From CAYRGS01 sp964423875 (lineage in GTDB: Bacteria > UBA8248 > JACPRG01 > G963555815), in contig CAYRGS010000020.1 in the NCBI GenBank assembly GCA_964423875.1, forward strand, positions 1 to 40,568: a stretch of 40,568 nucleotides of DNA. The letters run 5' to 3'. This document shows, one piece after another, positions 8,710-16,370 of this stretch. Within the stretch, counting starts at the first letter, position 1, and the number at the start of each line of letters is the position of its first letter. The notes beneath the pieces were generated by a model that was not told where the DNA came from, ran no database searches, and worked only from the letters and a program-made list of their open reading frames with translations. A program made the translations under genes and the position numbers.

Positions 8710-9561
8710 TCAGCGCCTTGAAGCCGTCAGTGGATACAGGTCCGGACGCTCGGTCCGGTGGACCCGCAGGGCCGCCGTCTTCACCCTGATTCGCGCGGCA
8801 CGGCGGGAATCATCATTGTCTCCTGGGCCTTCGCCCCCGGCCGCCATCCGCTTGAACGCCCCCGTGATTTCCCTCACGGAAGCCGCGACCGCCTTGACGC
8901 GCCGCCGGAACACGCTGGAGACTCCGGGTCCGGTCAAATCCGGCGTGTCATACCCGTTCTGCCGGAGCATCCACCGGACTTGGCGCAGGATGGCGAACCG
9001 CTGGACGACGGCGTCGACCTCCTCACAGACCGCGACACCGGCGCTGTCGTGCTCGATGACCTCGAGCCGGGCCCAGCGGTTCAGGGAATTCAGGGTTTCC
9101 ACCCGTGCGCCGCGCCGGGCCGTCTCCTTCCGTTCCCGCAGGGCCGCCTGGAAGGCGCGAAGTTTGACGATGCTCCGCGCGTGGCGCATGGCCCGTTCAT
9201 GCGCCTCGTGGGCCCATCGAAGATCGGCCGGAATGAGGATGGCGGCCCCTTGCGTCTGCATGCGGTTCAGGGCGCTGAGATTTTTCAGCAAGCGGTCCGC
9301 CAGGTTGAATTCGTTGGCGTCGGCAGGGGCAGGCATCCACATGCTTGCCAGGACCGCCATCCCCATTCCGGTCGAGATCCGGCGCCGCGCTCTGCGGCCC
9401 CGGCGGCGGGATGGTCTCGCGGGTTGGATCCACGCGGGGTAAATGAACATCGGGCGCGCACCTCCGGTCTTGGACCTCTCCCACCGAATTTGGGCGATCC
9501 AATAGGCCAGGAGGTATAAGCCGGTTGCGGCCATCAGTCCGAAAAGCAGGTGGATTTCCAT
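8710..9561 (-). CDS. Hypothetical membrane-anchored protein
   Basis: Unrecognised. From the ATG at 9561 the protein is 283 residues and begins MEIHLLFGLMAATGLYLLAY, a membrane helix. After an Arg-rich stretch (PSRRRGRRARRR) comes a second hydrophobic run ending PAPADA, which looks like a signal-peptide cleavage site. The remaining 190 residues are helical and charged, rich in Arg, Ala and Glu, without cysteines or catalytic motifs I know. AGGGAG lies nine bases before the 9561 ATG. An in-frame ATG at 9585 has no ribosome site. The terminator at 8631-8672 follows it. The opposite strand is also open here, so strand choice rests on the terminator, the ribosome site and the N-terminal helix. Another reading is that the true start is the second hydrophobic segment, making a secreted protein. 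Confidence 0.6.
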   Translation of the reverse strand: MEIHLLFGLMAATGLYLLAYWIAQIRWERSKTGGARPMFIYPAWIQPARPSRRRGRRARRRISTGMGMAVLASMWMPAPADANEFNLADRLLKNLSALNRMQTQGAAILIPADLRWAHEAHERAMRHARSIVKLRAFQAALRERKETARRGARVETLNSLNRWARLEVIEHDSAGVAVCEEVDAVVQRFAILRQVRWMLRQNGYDTPDLTGPGVSSVFRRRVKAVAASVREITGAFKRMAAGGEGPGDNDDSRRAARIRVKTAALRVHRTERPDLYPLTASRR

Positions 9562-9667
9562 GATCCGATGCTCCCTATCGAACACATCGTTATCGCAACA
9601 ACCCTCACGCAGGTTCTATAGAGCAAGGGGCTTGCCAAAAGCGGCGACTGGAGACGGCCAGCGCTGG

Positions 9668-9718
9668 CCATGGATATATAACTTGATTAAATACAATAGG
9701 TTATACTGATATCCATGG
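9668..9718. repeat. 51-bp interrupted palindrome, AT-rich
   Basis: CCATGGATAT (9668-9677) is perfectly inverted at 9709-9718. Inside it TATAAC (9677-9682) is inverted as GTTATA (9700-9705). The centre is AT-rich in an otherwise GC-rich region. It lies 107 bases upstream of the gene starting at 9561. It could be an operator, a cruciform-forming site or an end of a lost mobile element. Sequence alone does not decide. Confidence 0.75.
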
Positions 9719-9793
9719 ACTGGTGAATCACGATGCGGACCCGTCCATGAGGGGTGTCCGGCGTTTACAGCGGGGTCACGGGTTGAATACTTT

Positions 9794-9803
9794 NNNNNNN
9801 NNN
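9794..9803. other. Assembly gap (10 N)
   Basis: Ten N between the palindrome region and the STAS gene. It falls in non-coding sequence, so no gene is broken by it. The real missing length is unknown. Confidence 0.95.
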
Positions 9804-9858
9804 GGGCGCTTTTGTAAAAAGGTGAAAAGGCGGGAGGCGGGAGTCACAGAAGGGGATC

Positions 9859-10215
9859 TCAGTTCGCCGTGGACCCTTCTTCGACGGGATCAATGAGAGT
9901 GATCCGGCCGTCCTCGAGCATCCCGGCCTTGTAGAGGGTGTGGGCGAGCATTTGGGGAGAACGATGGATTTCAAGACGCCGCCGGGTATTCAAAATCTCC
10001 CGGAGGGCGTTCACCGTCTCGGCCACGGCGGCCCCGTCCAACAGGTCCAACTCATCCAGATCTAGATAGACGACTCCTCCCGGCTCACCCCGGCGAAGGG
10101 CCTCTCGGGCCAGATCGGCGGAAAACGCACGGGCCGACTCGCCGCGAATCTCCCCGGAGACGGACAACGCCTCGCGATCCGGTTCGGTCCGAAACTCATA
10201 CGGATTCGTCGACAT
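9859..10215 (-). CDS. STAS-domain protein without the conserved phospho-serine
   Basis: This 118-residue protein has the STAS fold pattern of anti-sigma-factor antagonists and MlaB-like proteins. A first strand (REALSVSGEI) and helix are followed by VVYLDLDELDLLDGAAVAE, then a helix and EIHRSPQMLAHTLYKAGM. In SpoIIAA-type antagonists the loop is Asp-Ser-Ser-Gly, and its Ser is phosphorylated by a partner kinase. Here the loop is D60-G-A-A, so phospho-switching is not possible in that way. It is divergent from the efflux operon at 10296, with 80 bases between starts. No anti-sigma kinase is nearby. It could act as a constitutive partner, or in a lipid-transport or chemosensory complex. The function is not determined. 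Confidence 0.75.
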   Translation of the reverse strand: MSTNPYEFRTEPDREALSVSGEIRGESARAFSADLAREALRRGEPGGVVYLDLDELDLLDGAAVAETVNALREILNTRRRLEIHRSPQMLAHTLYKAGMLEDGRITLIDPVEEGSTAN

Positions 10216-10239
10216 GGTCGGTTCCGAGCGGGGAATTTA

Positions 10240-10268
10240 TTGCCACACGTTCTCATTCATCGTAATAC
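10240..10268 (+). promoter_or_regulatory. Candidate promoter for the efflux operon
   Basis: TTGCCA (10240-10245), a 17-base spacer and TAATAC (10263-10268) lie in the 80-base gap between the divergent STAS gene and the adaptor gene. A second possible -10, TATAAT, is at 10274-10279. This is motif matching only. Confidence 0.45.
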
Positions 10269-10295
10269 AATCATATAATTGGTTTTGATGTCGGG

Positions 10296-11837
10296 ATGAA
10301 GGCGAGAGGGATCGTCCTTTTGAAACTCTGCCGGCGGACACGCACGGGATTCGGCCTCATTTTGGCCTTGTCCCTGGTGCTGATGTCCTGCAAGGGCGAG
10401 CAGCCCCAATCCAAGGGCAAAGCGCACAGGCGCTTCCGAAGCTCGACCGTCGCCGTGCGCGTGGCGCCCGTCAAGCGCGGCCGGCTCGTCTACACCATTT
10501 TCGCTACCGGAACCGCCATCCCCGAAACCGTCATCAAGCTCTCGGCCCGCACTGAGGGTCAGGTCCTCCGGCTGGACGTGCGCGAGGGCGACCGCGTCGA
10601 AAAAGGGCAGGTCCTCGTCCTCCAGGACGACGTGGTCTCGCGGCACCAATTTGAGCTGGCCAAGGCCGAGGTCCAGACCGCCCGGTCGCGAGTGGCGAAG
10701 CTCCTGGCCGGAAACCGGCCCGAGGAAATCGCCCAGGTCACCGCCCAGGTGGCGCAGGCCAAGGCCCTCGCGGCCCGGGTCCGGGCGGAGGTGGATTCCT
10801 CCCGCGTCAAGAAGAGGGAAGCCAAGACCAACGCGGACATGTACGAAAGGATGTTCCGCCAAGGGGTCGTCAGCCCCCAGCGGCGCTTGGCGTCCAGAAC
10901 TCTGGCGAAATCCAGGGAGGCCGAGCAGGCGGAGATGGAAGCCAAGCTTGAAGAGACCGAGGCCGCCCTTCAAGCCGTCCGGGCGAAACTCAGGCTGATA
11001 AGGGCGGGCGCCCGTAAAGAGGACGTTGCCGGCGCCCGCAGCGAGCTTCTCCGCGCCCGCGAAAACGCCAACCTCCTGCGCGTCCGGATGGAACACGCGC
11101 GGACGGTCTCCCCCATCGCCGGGATTGTGTCGGAGCGACGCGTCGAGCCCGGCGACCTGGCCCGGGTCGGCACGCACATGATCACCCTGGTGAATACAGG
11201 GCGGCTGAAAATCCGTACGCAAATCTCCGAGCTGGATCTCCCCAAAGTGAAGGTTCGACAAACGACGGCCGTGACGTTCGACGCCTACCCGGGCCGGAAA
11301 TACGCCGGACGGGTCGTTCGGATCTTCCCGACGGTGGATCCCGCCTCCCGACAGGCCACTGTCGAGGTCGGGCTGGACAACCCGGGCGGGGTGCTTCCCT
11401 CGGGCCTTCTCGCCCGCCTGACCTTCACCTCGCGCTCAGAGCGCGAGGGTCTCATCATCCCCAAGGCCGCCCTCGTCCGCCGGGTGAAGGGTGGACGGCA
11501 TGAGGTCTTCGTCGCCAAGAAGGCGCCGGGGAACCGGCGCCGGAAAAGCTCCAGCGGGTTGGCGGGCGACGCGCCCCCAAACGGCAAACCCCCGGGCCCG
11601 CAGGACAAGAAAGCAATCCAACCCGTGGCCGCCCGGTCCGGCCAGGGCGACCGGCGGGAAAAAGGAGGCGACCGGAGGCCCCGGACGATCTACATCGCCG
11701 AATCCCGCAGGGTCGTGGCAGGAGAGATCGCCGGGGACCTGGCGGAGGTCCGATCGGACCTGAAGGCCGGGGACCTCGTTGTCGTCAAGGGACAAAACCG
11801 TCTCCGCCCTGGAAGCCCGATCCAGATCGATCGGTGA
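10296..11837 (+). CDS. RND efflux periplasmic adaptor (MFP) lipoprotein
   Basis: This 513-residue protein bridges an inner-membrane RND pump and an outer-membrane channel. The N-terminus ends its hydrophobic run at LVLMSC, a lipobox, so the mature protein should be lipid-anchored at Cys. Membrane-fusion features follow: a lipoyl half (GQVLRLDVREGDRVEKGQVL), a long alpha hairpin (about 115-265), the second lipoyl half (VSPIAGIVSERRVEPGDLA) and a beta-barrel domain (KVRQTTAVTFDAYPG). A low-complexity insert rich in Arg, Lys, Gly and Pro (about residues 405-465) interrupts the C-terminal membrane-proximal domain and accounts for the length above the usual 350-420. The RND gene follows after 17 bases. 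No outer-membrane channel gene is present. Substrate is unknown. Confidence 0.92.
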   Translation: MKARGIVLLKLCRRTRTGFGLILALSLVLMSCKGEQPQSKGKAHRRFRSSTVAVRVAPVKRGRLVYTIFATGTAIPETVIKLSARTEGQVLRLDVREGDRVEKGQVLVLQDDVVSRHQFELAKAEVQTARSRVAKLLAGNRPEEIAQVTAQVAQAKALAARVRAEVDSSRVKKREAKTNADMYERMFRQGVVSPQRRLASRTLAKSREAEQAEMEAKLEETEAALQAVRAKLRLIRAGARKEDVAGARSELLRARENANLLRVRMEHARTVSPIAGIVSERRVEPGDLARVGTHMITLVNTGRLKIRTQISELDLPKVKVRQTTAVTFDAYPGRKYAGRVVRIFPTVDPASRQATVEVGLDNPGGVLPSGLLARLTFTSRSEREGLIIPKAALVRRVKGGRHEVFVAKKAPGNRRRKSSSGLAGDAPPNGKPPGPQDKKAIQPVAARSGQGDRREKGGDRRPRTIYIAESRRVVAGEIAGDLAEVRSDLKAGDLVVVKGQNRLRPGSPIQIDR

Positions 11838-11854
11838 GATAACGGTGCCCCGCC

Positions 11855-14800
11855 ATGTCGCTCAGCCGGCTCAGCATCCGCAGACCCATCGGGACCCTGA
11901 TGGTGACCCTGTGCCTGATCGTTCTGGGGCTGGTCTCCGTCACGAGTCTTCCCGTGGACTTCCTCCCTCGCATTATCTACCCCCGCATCATTGTCATCGT
12001 GAGTTATCCGGGTGTGAACCCGACCGTCATGGAGGAGGAGGTGACGAAGGTCCTGGAGCGGGAACTCGCAACCACCGACGGCATCCGGAAGATCTACTCA
12101 TCCAGCTCTGAGGGCCGGTCCTTCATCAACCTCTTTTTCCGGTTCGACCGCAACATCGACTTGGCGATGCAGGATACCATCACGAAGGTGAACCTCGCGC
12201 GCCGGAGCCTTCCGAGCGAAATCGACCCGCCCCGGGTCTGGAAGTTCGATCCGGCCCAGCTTCCCATCCTGGAGTTCTCCCTGTCCTCGAAGACCCTGAC
12301 GGGCACCGCCCTGCGGACGTGGGCCGACGATATCCTCGTCCGCGACCTGCTAATCGTCCCCGGCGTCGCCTCGGTCGAGGTCATGGGCGGACAGCGGGAG
12401 GAGGTCCAGGTGCTGGTGGATTTTCCCCGCCTTCAGCAGATGGGCCTGAACATCAACGACGTGATCAAGCACTTGGACGACGAGAACCGGGAGGTGAGCG
12501 GAGGGCGCGTCATCGGCCGGGGGGCGGAGTTCCTGACCCGGACCATGGGTCGTCTGTCGAAGTTCGAGGACTTAGAGAATGTCATCTTCCATAACGCACA
12601 AGGGAAGAAGGTCTATCTGAGAGACTTCGCGCGGGTGGAAGACGGCGGGGAGCGCCAGCGGATTTTCGCCTGGGTCAACAACGACGAGGCCATCAAGGTC
12701 GTCCTGCTGAAGCAGCCCGACGCCAACACCGTAGACGTAGCCAAAGGGGTCCACAAGCGCCTCGCGTCTCTCAGGGCCCAGGGCCTGTTCCCCACGGACA
12801 CCCAGCTGAAGATCATGCTCGATCAGTCCTGGTTCATCCGGAACTCGATCCGGGACGTCTCCACCGCCATCGGCATCGGCAGCGGGCTGGCCATCCTGGT
12901 GGTCCTCTTCTTCCTAGGGAGCCTGCGGCGGACCTTCATCGTCGGCCTGTCGATCCCCATCGCCCTGACTGTCACCTTCTTCCTGATGAAGATGAGCGGT
13001 CTGACGCTGAACATCTTCAGCCTGGGCGGTCTCGCCCTGGGGGTGGGGATGCTCGTGGACAACAGCATCGTCATGCTCGAAAACATCTCGCGCCACCAGC
13101 AGGACGGCGGGGACCCCATCGAATCTGCCCACGGCGGCGCAAAGGAGGTTGAGTCCGCCCTGTGGGCCTCCACAGGGACCAACCTGGCGGCCATCCTGCC
13201 CTTCCTCTTCATCGCGGGGATCGCCGCACTCCTGTTCCGGGAGATGGCCCTGACGATCTCGTTCGCCATGTCGGTCTCCCTGCTGGTGGCCCTGACCCTG
13301 GTCGCCACGCTCTCGGCCAAGCTCCTCTGCATCCCCCGCTCGAGCGGGGTCGGGCGCTTTTTCCTGATCCGGCTCTTCCAGAAGCTGATCGAATGGGTCA
13401 CGAACCTGTACGTGCGGATCCTCGGGGGGATCCTTCGGTTTCGCTACCTGGTCATGGGGCTGATTCTGGCGGGCTTCGCGGCCGTCCTTCCGATCTTTGA
13501 GCAGCTCGGAACGGAGCTCCTCCCCCCGGTGGACGACCACCGGGCGACCATCTACGCGCGGTTCCCGCCGGGCCGCACGCTGGAGGAAAACGTCGAGGTG
13601 ATCCGCAAGCTGAGCGACGCGGCGCTCGAGATGCCGGAGAGCCGCTCGACGTTCCTGGTCGCCGGCGGACGGCTTTACGGCCGGGGCGTGAGGACCCAGG
13701 CCACCATCGGCAACGTGGACGTGACCGTGGACCCGGAGGTCAAGACGCTGGATTACGTCCGGAAGCTCAACCAGAAAGTCCGCAATCTGGGCATCCCCGA
13801 CGCGCGCATCTTCATCCGCAAATCCCGCGTCCGGGGGCTGAATGTGGGCAACGCGAACCATTGGCGGGACATCAGCGTCAGCGTCCGGGGCGAAAGCCTC
13901 GAGACGCTGAGCCAGATCGGCCGCGAGCTGATCGGTCGCCTGAAGACCATCCCGGGCGTGGTGAACGTGGACCGCAACCTGGATGACACCGAGCCCGAGT
14001 TCCGCGTCCGCGTGGACCGAGAGCGGGCCGCACAGTTCGGGCTCACGGTGACCGAGGTGGGCAACACCGTCCGGGCGGCCGTGGACGGGGTGATCGCCAC
14101 GCGGCTCACGCGGGGGGACCGCCAGGTGGACGTCCGGGTGCGGTATGCGGGGGCCTTCATCGGCTCACGGAGCGACATCGAGAACCTCAGCCTCTTTCCC
14201 AAGTCCGGCGAGATCATTCCGCTGCGCCACGTGGCGAAGGTGGGCTCCGGGATGGGTCCGGCCACCATTAGCCGGGAGGACCAGTCGCGCGTCCTTCAGA
14301 TCGTGGCGGACATCGAGGGCCGGCCCCTAGGCGAGGTGGTGAAGGACATCCGCGCCGTGGCCCAGGGCATGAACCTGCCACCCGGCTACGGCATCATGTC
14401 CGGCGGGGAGGAGGAGGCCTTGTCCGAGACCAACCGGACGATGGCCCTGCTGACCGCTCTGGCCGTCTTCCTGGTGTTCGTGGTGATGGCCGTCCAGTAC
14501 GAATCGCTCTCCAACCCCCTGGTGATCATCCTGACCGCTCCGCTGGCCCTGATGGGCGGCCTCCTGGGTCTGTATTTCACGAACACCGCCATCGGGGCGA
14601 CCGTCCTGCTGGGGGTCATCATGCTGGTGGGGATTGTGGTGAACAACGCCATCCTTCTCGTCGAATACATCGTTCAGCAGCGTCGGGACCACGGCCGGCC
14701 CAGGCTGGAGGCCATCCGGGAGGCGGGCCGTCTCCGTCTCCGTCCCATCCTCATGACCTCGATGACCACCATCGTCGCCCTCCTTCCGCTGGCCATCGGG

Positions 14801-15190
14801 CTGGGGGAGGGGTCGGAAATGATGAAGCCGCTGGGGATCGTTGTGGCGACGGGCCTGGGTTTCGCCACCTTCATTACGCTTTTCATGACACCCACCCTCT
14901 ACGCGGTCGTGGACGACATCTCCTCCTTCCTCCGCCGGCTGGTCTTCGGGAAGCAAGCGGTGGAGGTCGAACGCCGGACCCTGGCGCGGGCGCACGTCTC
15001 TCCGCTCCTCCGCCGGCTGGTCTTCGGGAAGCAGGCGGTGGAGGCTGAACGCCGGACCCTGGCGCGGGCGCATGTCTCTCCGCTGACGGACGGGGAAGGC
15101 GGGGATGAAACCCCGCTTCCGACACCGGCGGTCCCTGTCTCCGCGGAGGTCTCTCCGACGGAGCTGGCGAGGGAACAGCCCGAGCGGTAG
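11855..15190 (+). CDS. RND efflux transporter permease (AcrB/MdtB type)
   Basis: This 1111-residue inner-membrane proton-driven pump has the duplicated RND layout: helix 1 (IRRPIGTLMVTLCLIVLGLV), a large periplasmic porter loop with SYPGVNPTVMEEEVTKVLE, and helices 2-6 with GLALGVGMLVDNSIVMLEN, which carries the proton-relay acidic residues. The second half shows GVIMLVGIVVNNAILLVEY and LRPILMTSMTTIVALLPLA. The normal family length is about 1020-1050. The excess is a C-terminal cytoplasmic tail with a 26-residue unit repeated twice (14931-15084). It is co-transcribed with the adaptor. The sequence fits hydrophobic/amphiphilic-substrate pumps more than metal pumps, but substrate is inference. 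Confidence 0.95.
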   Translation: MSLSRLSIRRPIGTLMVTLCLIVLGLVSVTSLPVDFLPRIIYPRIIVIVSYPGVNPTVMEEEVTKVLERELATTDGIRKIYSSSSEGRSFINLFFRFDRNIDLAMQDTITKVNLARRSLPSEIDPPRVWKFDPAQLPILEFSLSSKTLTGTALRTWADDILVRDLLIVPGVASVEVMGGQREEVQVLVDFPRLQQMGLNINDVIKHLDDENREVSGGRVIGRGAEFLTRTMGRLSKFEDLENVIFHNAQGKKVYLRDFARVEDGGERQRIFAWVNNDEAIKVVLLKQPDANTVDVAKGVHKRLASLRAQGLFPTDTQLKIMLDQSWFIRNSIRDVSTAIGIGSGLAILVVLFFLGSLRRTFIVGLSIPIALTVTFFLMKMSGLTLNIFSLGGLALGVGMLVDNSIVMLENISRHQQDGGDPIESAHGGAKEVESALWASTGTNLAAILPFLFIAGIAALLFREMALTISFAMSVSLLVALTLVATLSAKLLCIPRSSGVGRFFLIRLFQKLIEWVTNLYVRILGGILRFRYLVMGLILAGFAAVLPIFEQLGTELLPPVDDHRATIYARFPPGRTLEENVEVIRKLSDAALEMPESRSTFLVAGGRLYGRGVRTQATIGNVDVTVDPEVKTLDYVRKLNQKVRNLGIPDARIFIRKSRVRGLNVGNANHWRDISVSVRGESLETLSQIGRELIGRLKTIPGVVNVDRNLDDTEPEFRVRVDRERAAQFGLTVTEVGNTVRAAVDGVIATRLTRGDRQVDVRVRYAGAFIGSRSDIENLSLFPKSGEIIPLRHVAKVGSGMGPATISREDQSRVLQIVADIEGRPLGEVVKDIRAVAQGMNLPPGYGIMSGGEEEALSETNRTMALLTALAVFLVFVVMAVQYESLSNPLVIILTAPLALMGGLLGLYFTNTAIGATVLLGVIMLVGIVVNNAILLVEYIVQQRRDHGRPRLEAIREAGRLRLRPILMTSMTTIVALLPLAIGLGEGSEMMKPLGIVVATGLGFATFITLFMTPTLYAVVDDISSFLRRLVFGKQAVEVERRTLARAHVSPLLRRLVFGKQAVEAERRTLARAHVSPLTDGEGGDETPLPTPAVPVSAEVSPTELAREQPER
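14931..15084 (+). repeat. 78-bp tandem duplication inside the RND permease C-terminus
   Basis: Units at 14931-15008 and 15009-15084 are nearly identical. Each encodes the RRLVFGKQAVE(V/A)ERRTLARAHVSP segment, so the duplication keeps frame (26 codons). The few differences are scattered single bases, which suggests a recent event. Confidence 0.9.
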
Positions 15191-15515
15191 GTCCCTCATC
15201 CAGGCGAACCGGTCCCAGTCCTGGAGGGGGCGCGCCCGAAGGACGCGGCGGCCCGAACGAAAATCGGGCCGAACAAAACTGCCTGTCATGCTGTCATAAA
15301 GATGGACATTGGAACGGAGATGTACATTGGAACGGAGTTGCCGTAATGCTGGTTGGATGATTTGAACATGGGAATGGGCGGCGCACCGGGGCCGCGGTTC
15401 CACGACCGATGTCGAGCTTCAAGACGTTGACCGCCCCGGTGGTGCGTTGCAGCGGCGGTGATGTGGCGAAGTCCGGCTGAATTCGACCGCCGCTAGGCGG
15501 GCCGGAGGAAGATTC
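15191..15515. other. Non-coding gap between efflux pump and secreted-protein genes
   Basis: No gene seen in this 325-base stretch. It contains a direct repeat (15301-15318 and 15319-15336, GATGGACATTGGAACGGA with one mismatch) and a smaller TGTCATGC-type repeat just before it. The function is unknown. Confidence 0.5.
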
Positions 15516-16112
15516 ATGTTTCGCGGATTATTCAGCCGGGTGATGGTTGTTGTCGCCGCCGTCACCGTTACGTTTCCGGTATTCGCGACAGGGCTTGGTG
15601 CCGAGCCCTTGTTCAAGCGGGTGCCCGGGACGGTTGGTCGCAAGATTGCGGAGAAGCTTCAGATTCCGCGTCGGGCCCTTGTGCGATCCCGTGTGGTGAA
15701 AATTCGAATGGATACATTGCGAGAAAAAGCAAAGCCGCCGGCCACCGCTACGCCCCAACAGCGCCGACTTATCCTCAATCTCTTCGATGGTCTCTCGGTG
15801 ATTGCCACATCCGAGCGTGTGAAAATAAAAACGACACCCGACTTTACCTGGATCGGGCGCATTGAAGGTCCGCGGCCGGGCCGCGCCGTCTTGGTCATCC
15901 GAAAGGGAAAGGTCTACGGCAATATCCGGATAGGCACCAAACTATACCAGATTAGACCGACAAGCGCTGGCAGGCATCTCATCACCGAGATCGACATGGC
16001 CGAGTTGCCCGACGAAGGGAAAGATGTAGTTGAAATTAAAGGAGATTCGGGTCATGTTGATGACAGCGGGTCTGATTCAGATATTGGATCTGACCATAAG
16101 TCACCCCGGTAA
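15516..16112 (+). CDS. Secreted prodomain-only paralogue of the adjacent metallopeptidase
   Basis: This 198-residue protein starts MFRGLFSRVMVVVAAVTVTF with a signal peptide cleaved near TGLGAEP. Its remaining length aligns by eye with residues 25-190 of the next gene: KIAEKL(Q/R)IP, ALxRSRxxKIRxxTLRxKAKP, RRLxLNLFDxLSV, GRIEGxxPGRA and RIGTKLYQIRPxxAG. It stops with SDSDIGSDHKSPR just where the neighbour passes from prodomain into peptidase (SDSDVGLHHGSH). GGAGG lies before the ATG. The 258 bases after the stop hold no recognisable peptidase remnant. It may be a free-standing prodomain acting in trans as inhibitor or chaperone, or a truncated duplicate. The parallel structure is seen directly; the role is inference. 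Confidence 0.75.
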   Translation: MFRGLFSRVMVVVAAVTVTFPVFATGLGAEPLFKRVPGTVGRKIAEKLQIPRRALVRSRVVKIRMDTLREKAKPPATATPQQRRLILNLFDGLSVIATSERVKIKTTPDFTWIGRIEGPRPGRAVLVIRKGKVYGNIRIGTKLYQIRPTSAGRHLITEIDMAELPDEGKDVVEIKGDSGHVDDSGSDSDIGSDHKSPR

Positions 16113-16370
16113 GGAGCAAGGCGGTGTTGGTGCCAAGATCAAGTACAGAATCGGGTAGAAGCCGGAGTCGCCACAGGAAAGGGATCGACCACCTGCCGGC
16201 CGATGGCCGATGGGAAATCAAGGGGTTTCACGAAGTCGTTTGGTTTTGCGTAAACAGGGTGGGAAGTCAACGCAGACGGTCTATCAGGAAGCACAGACCA
16301 TATAGGGCACATTTTCGGACAGAGAGTGCTCATCAGGCATTTAATCGCGGGAAATAAGGGAGGGGACTCC

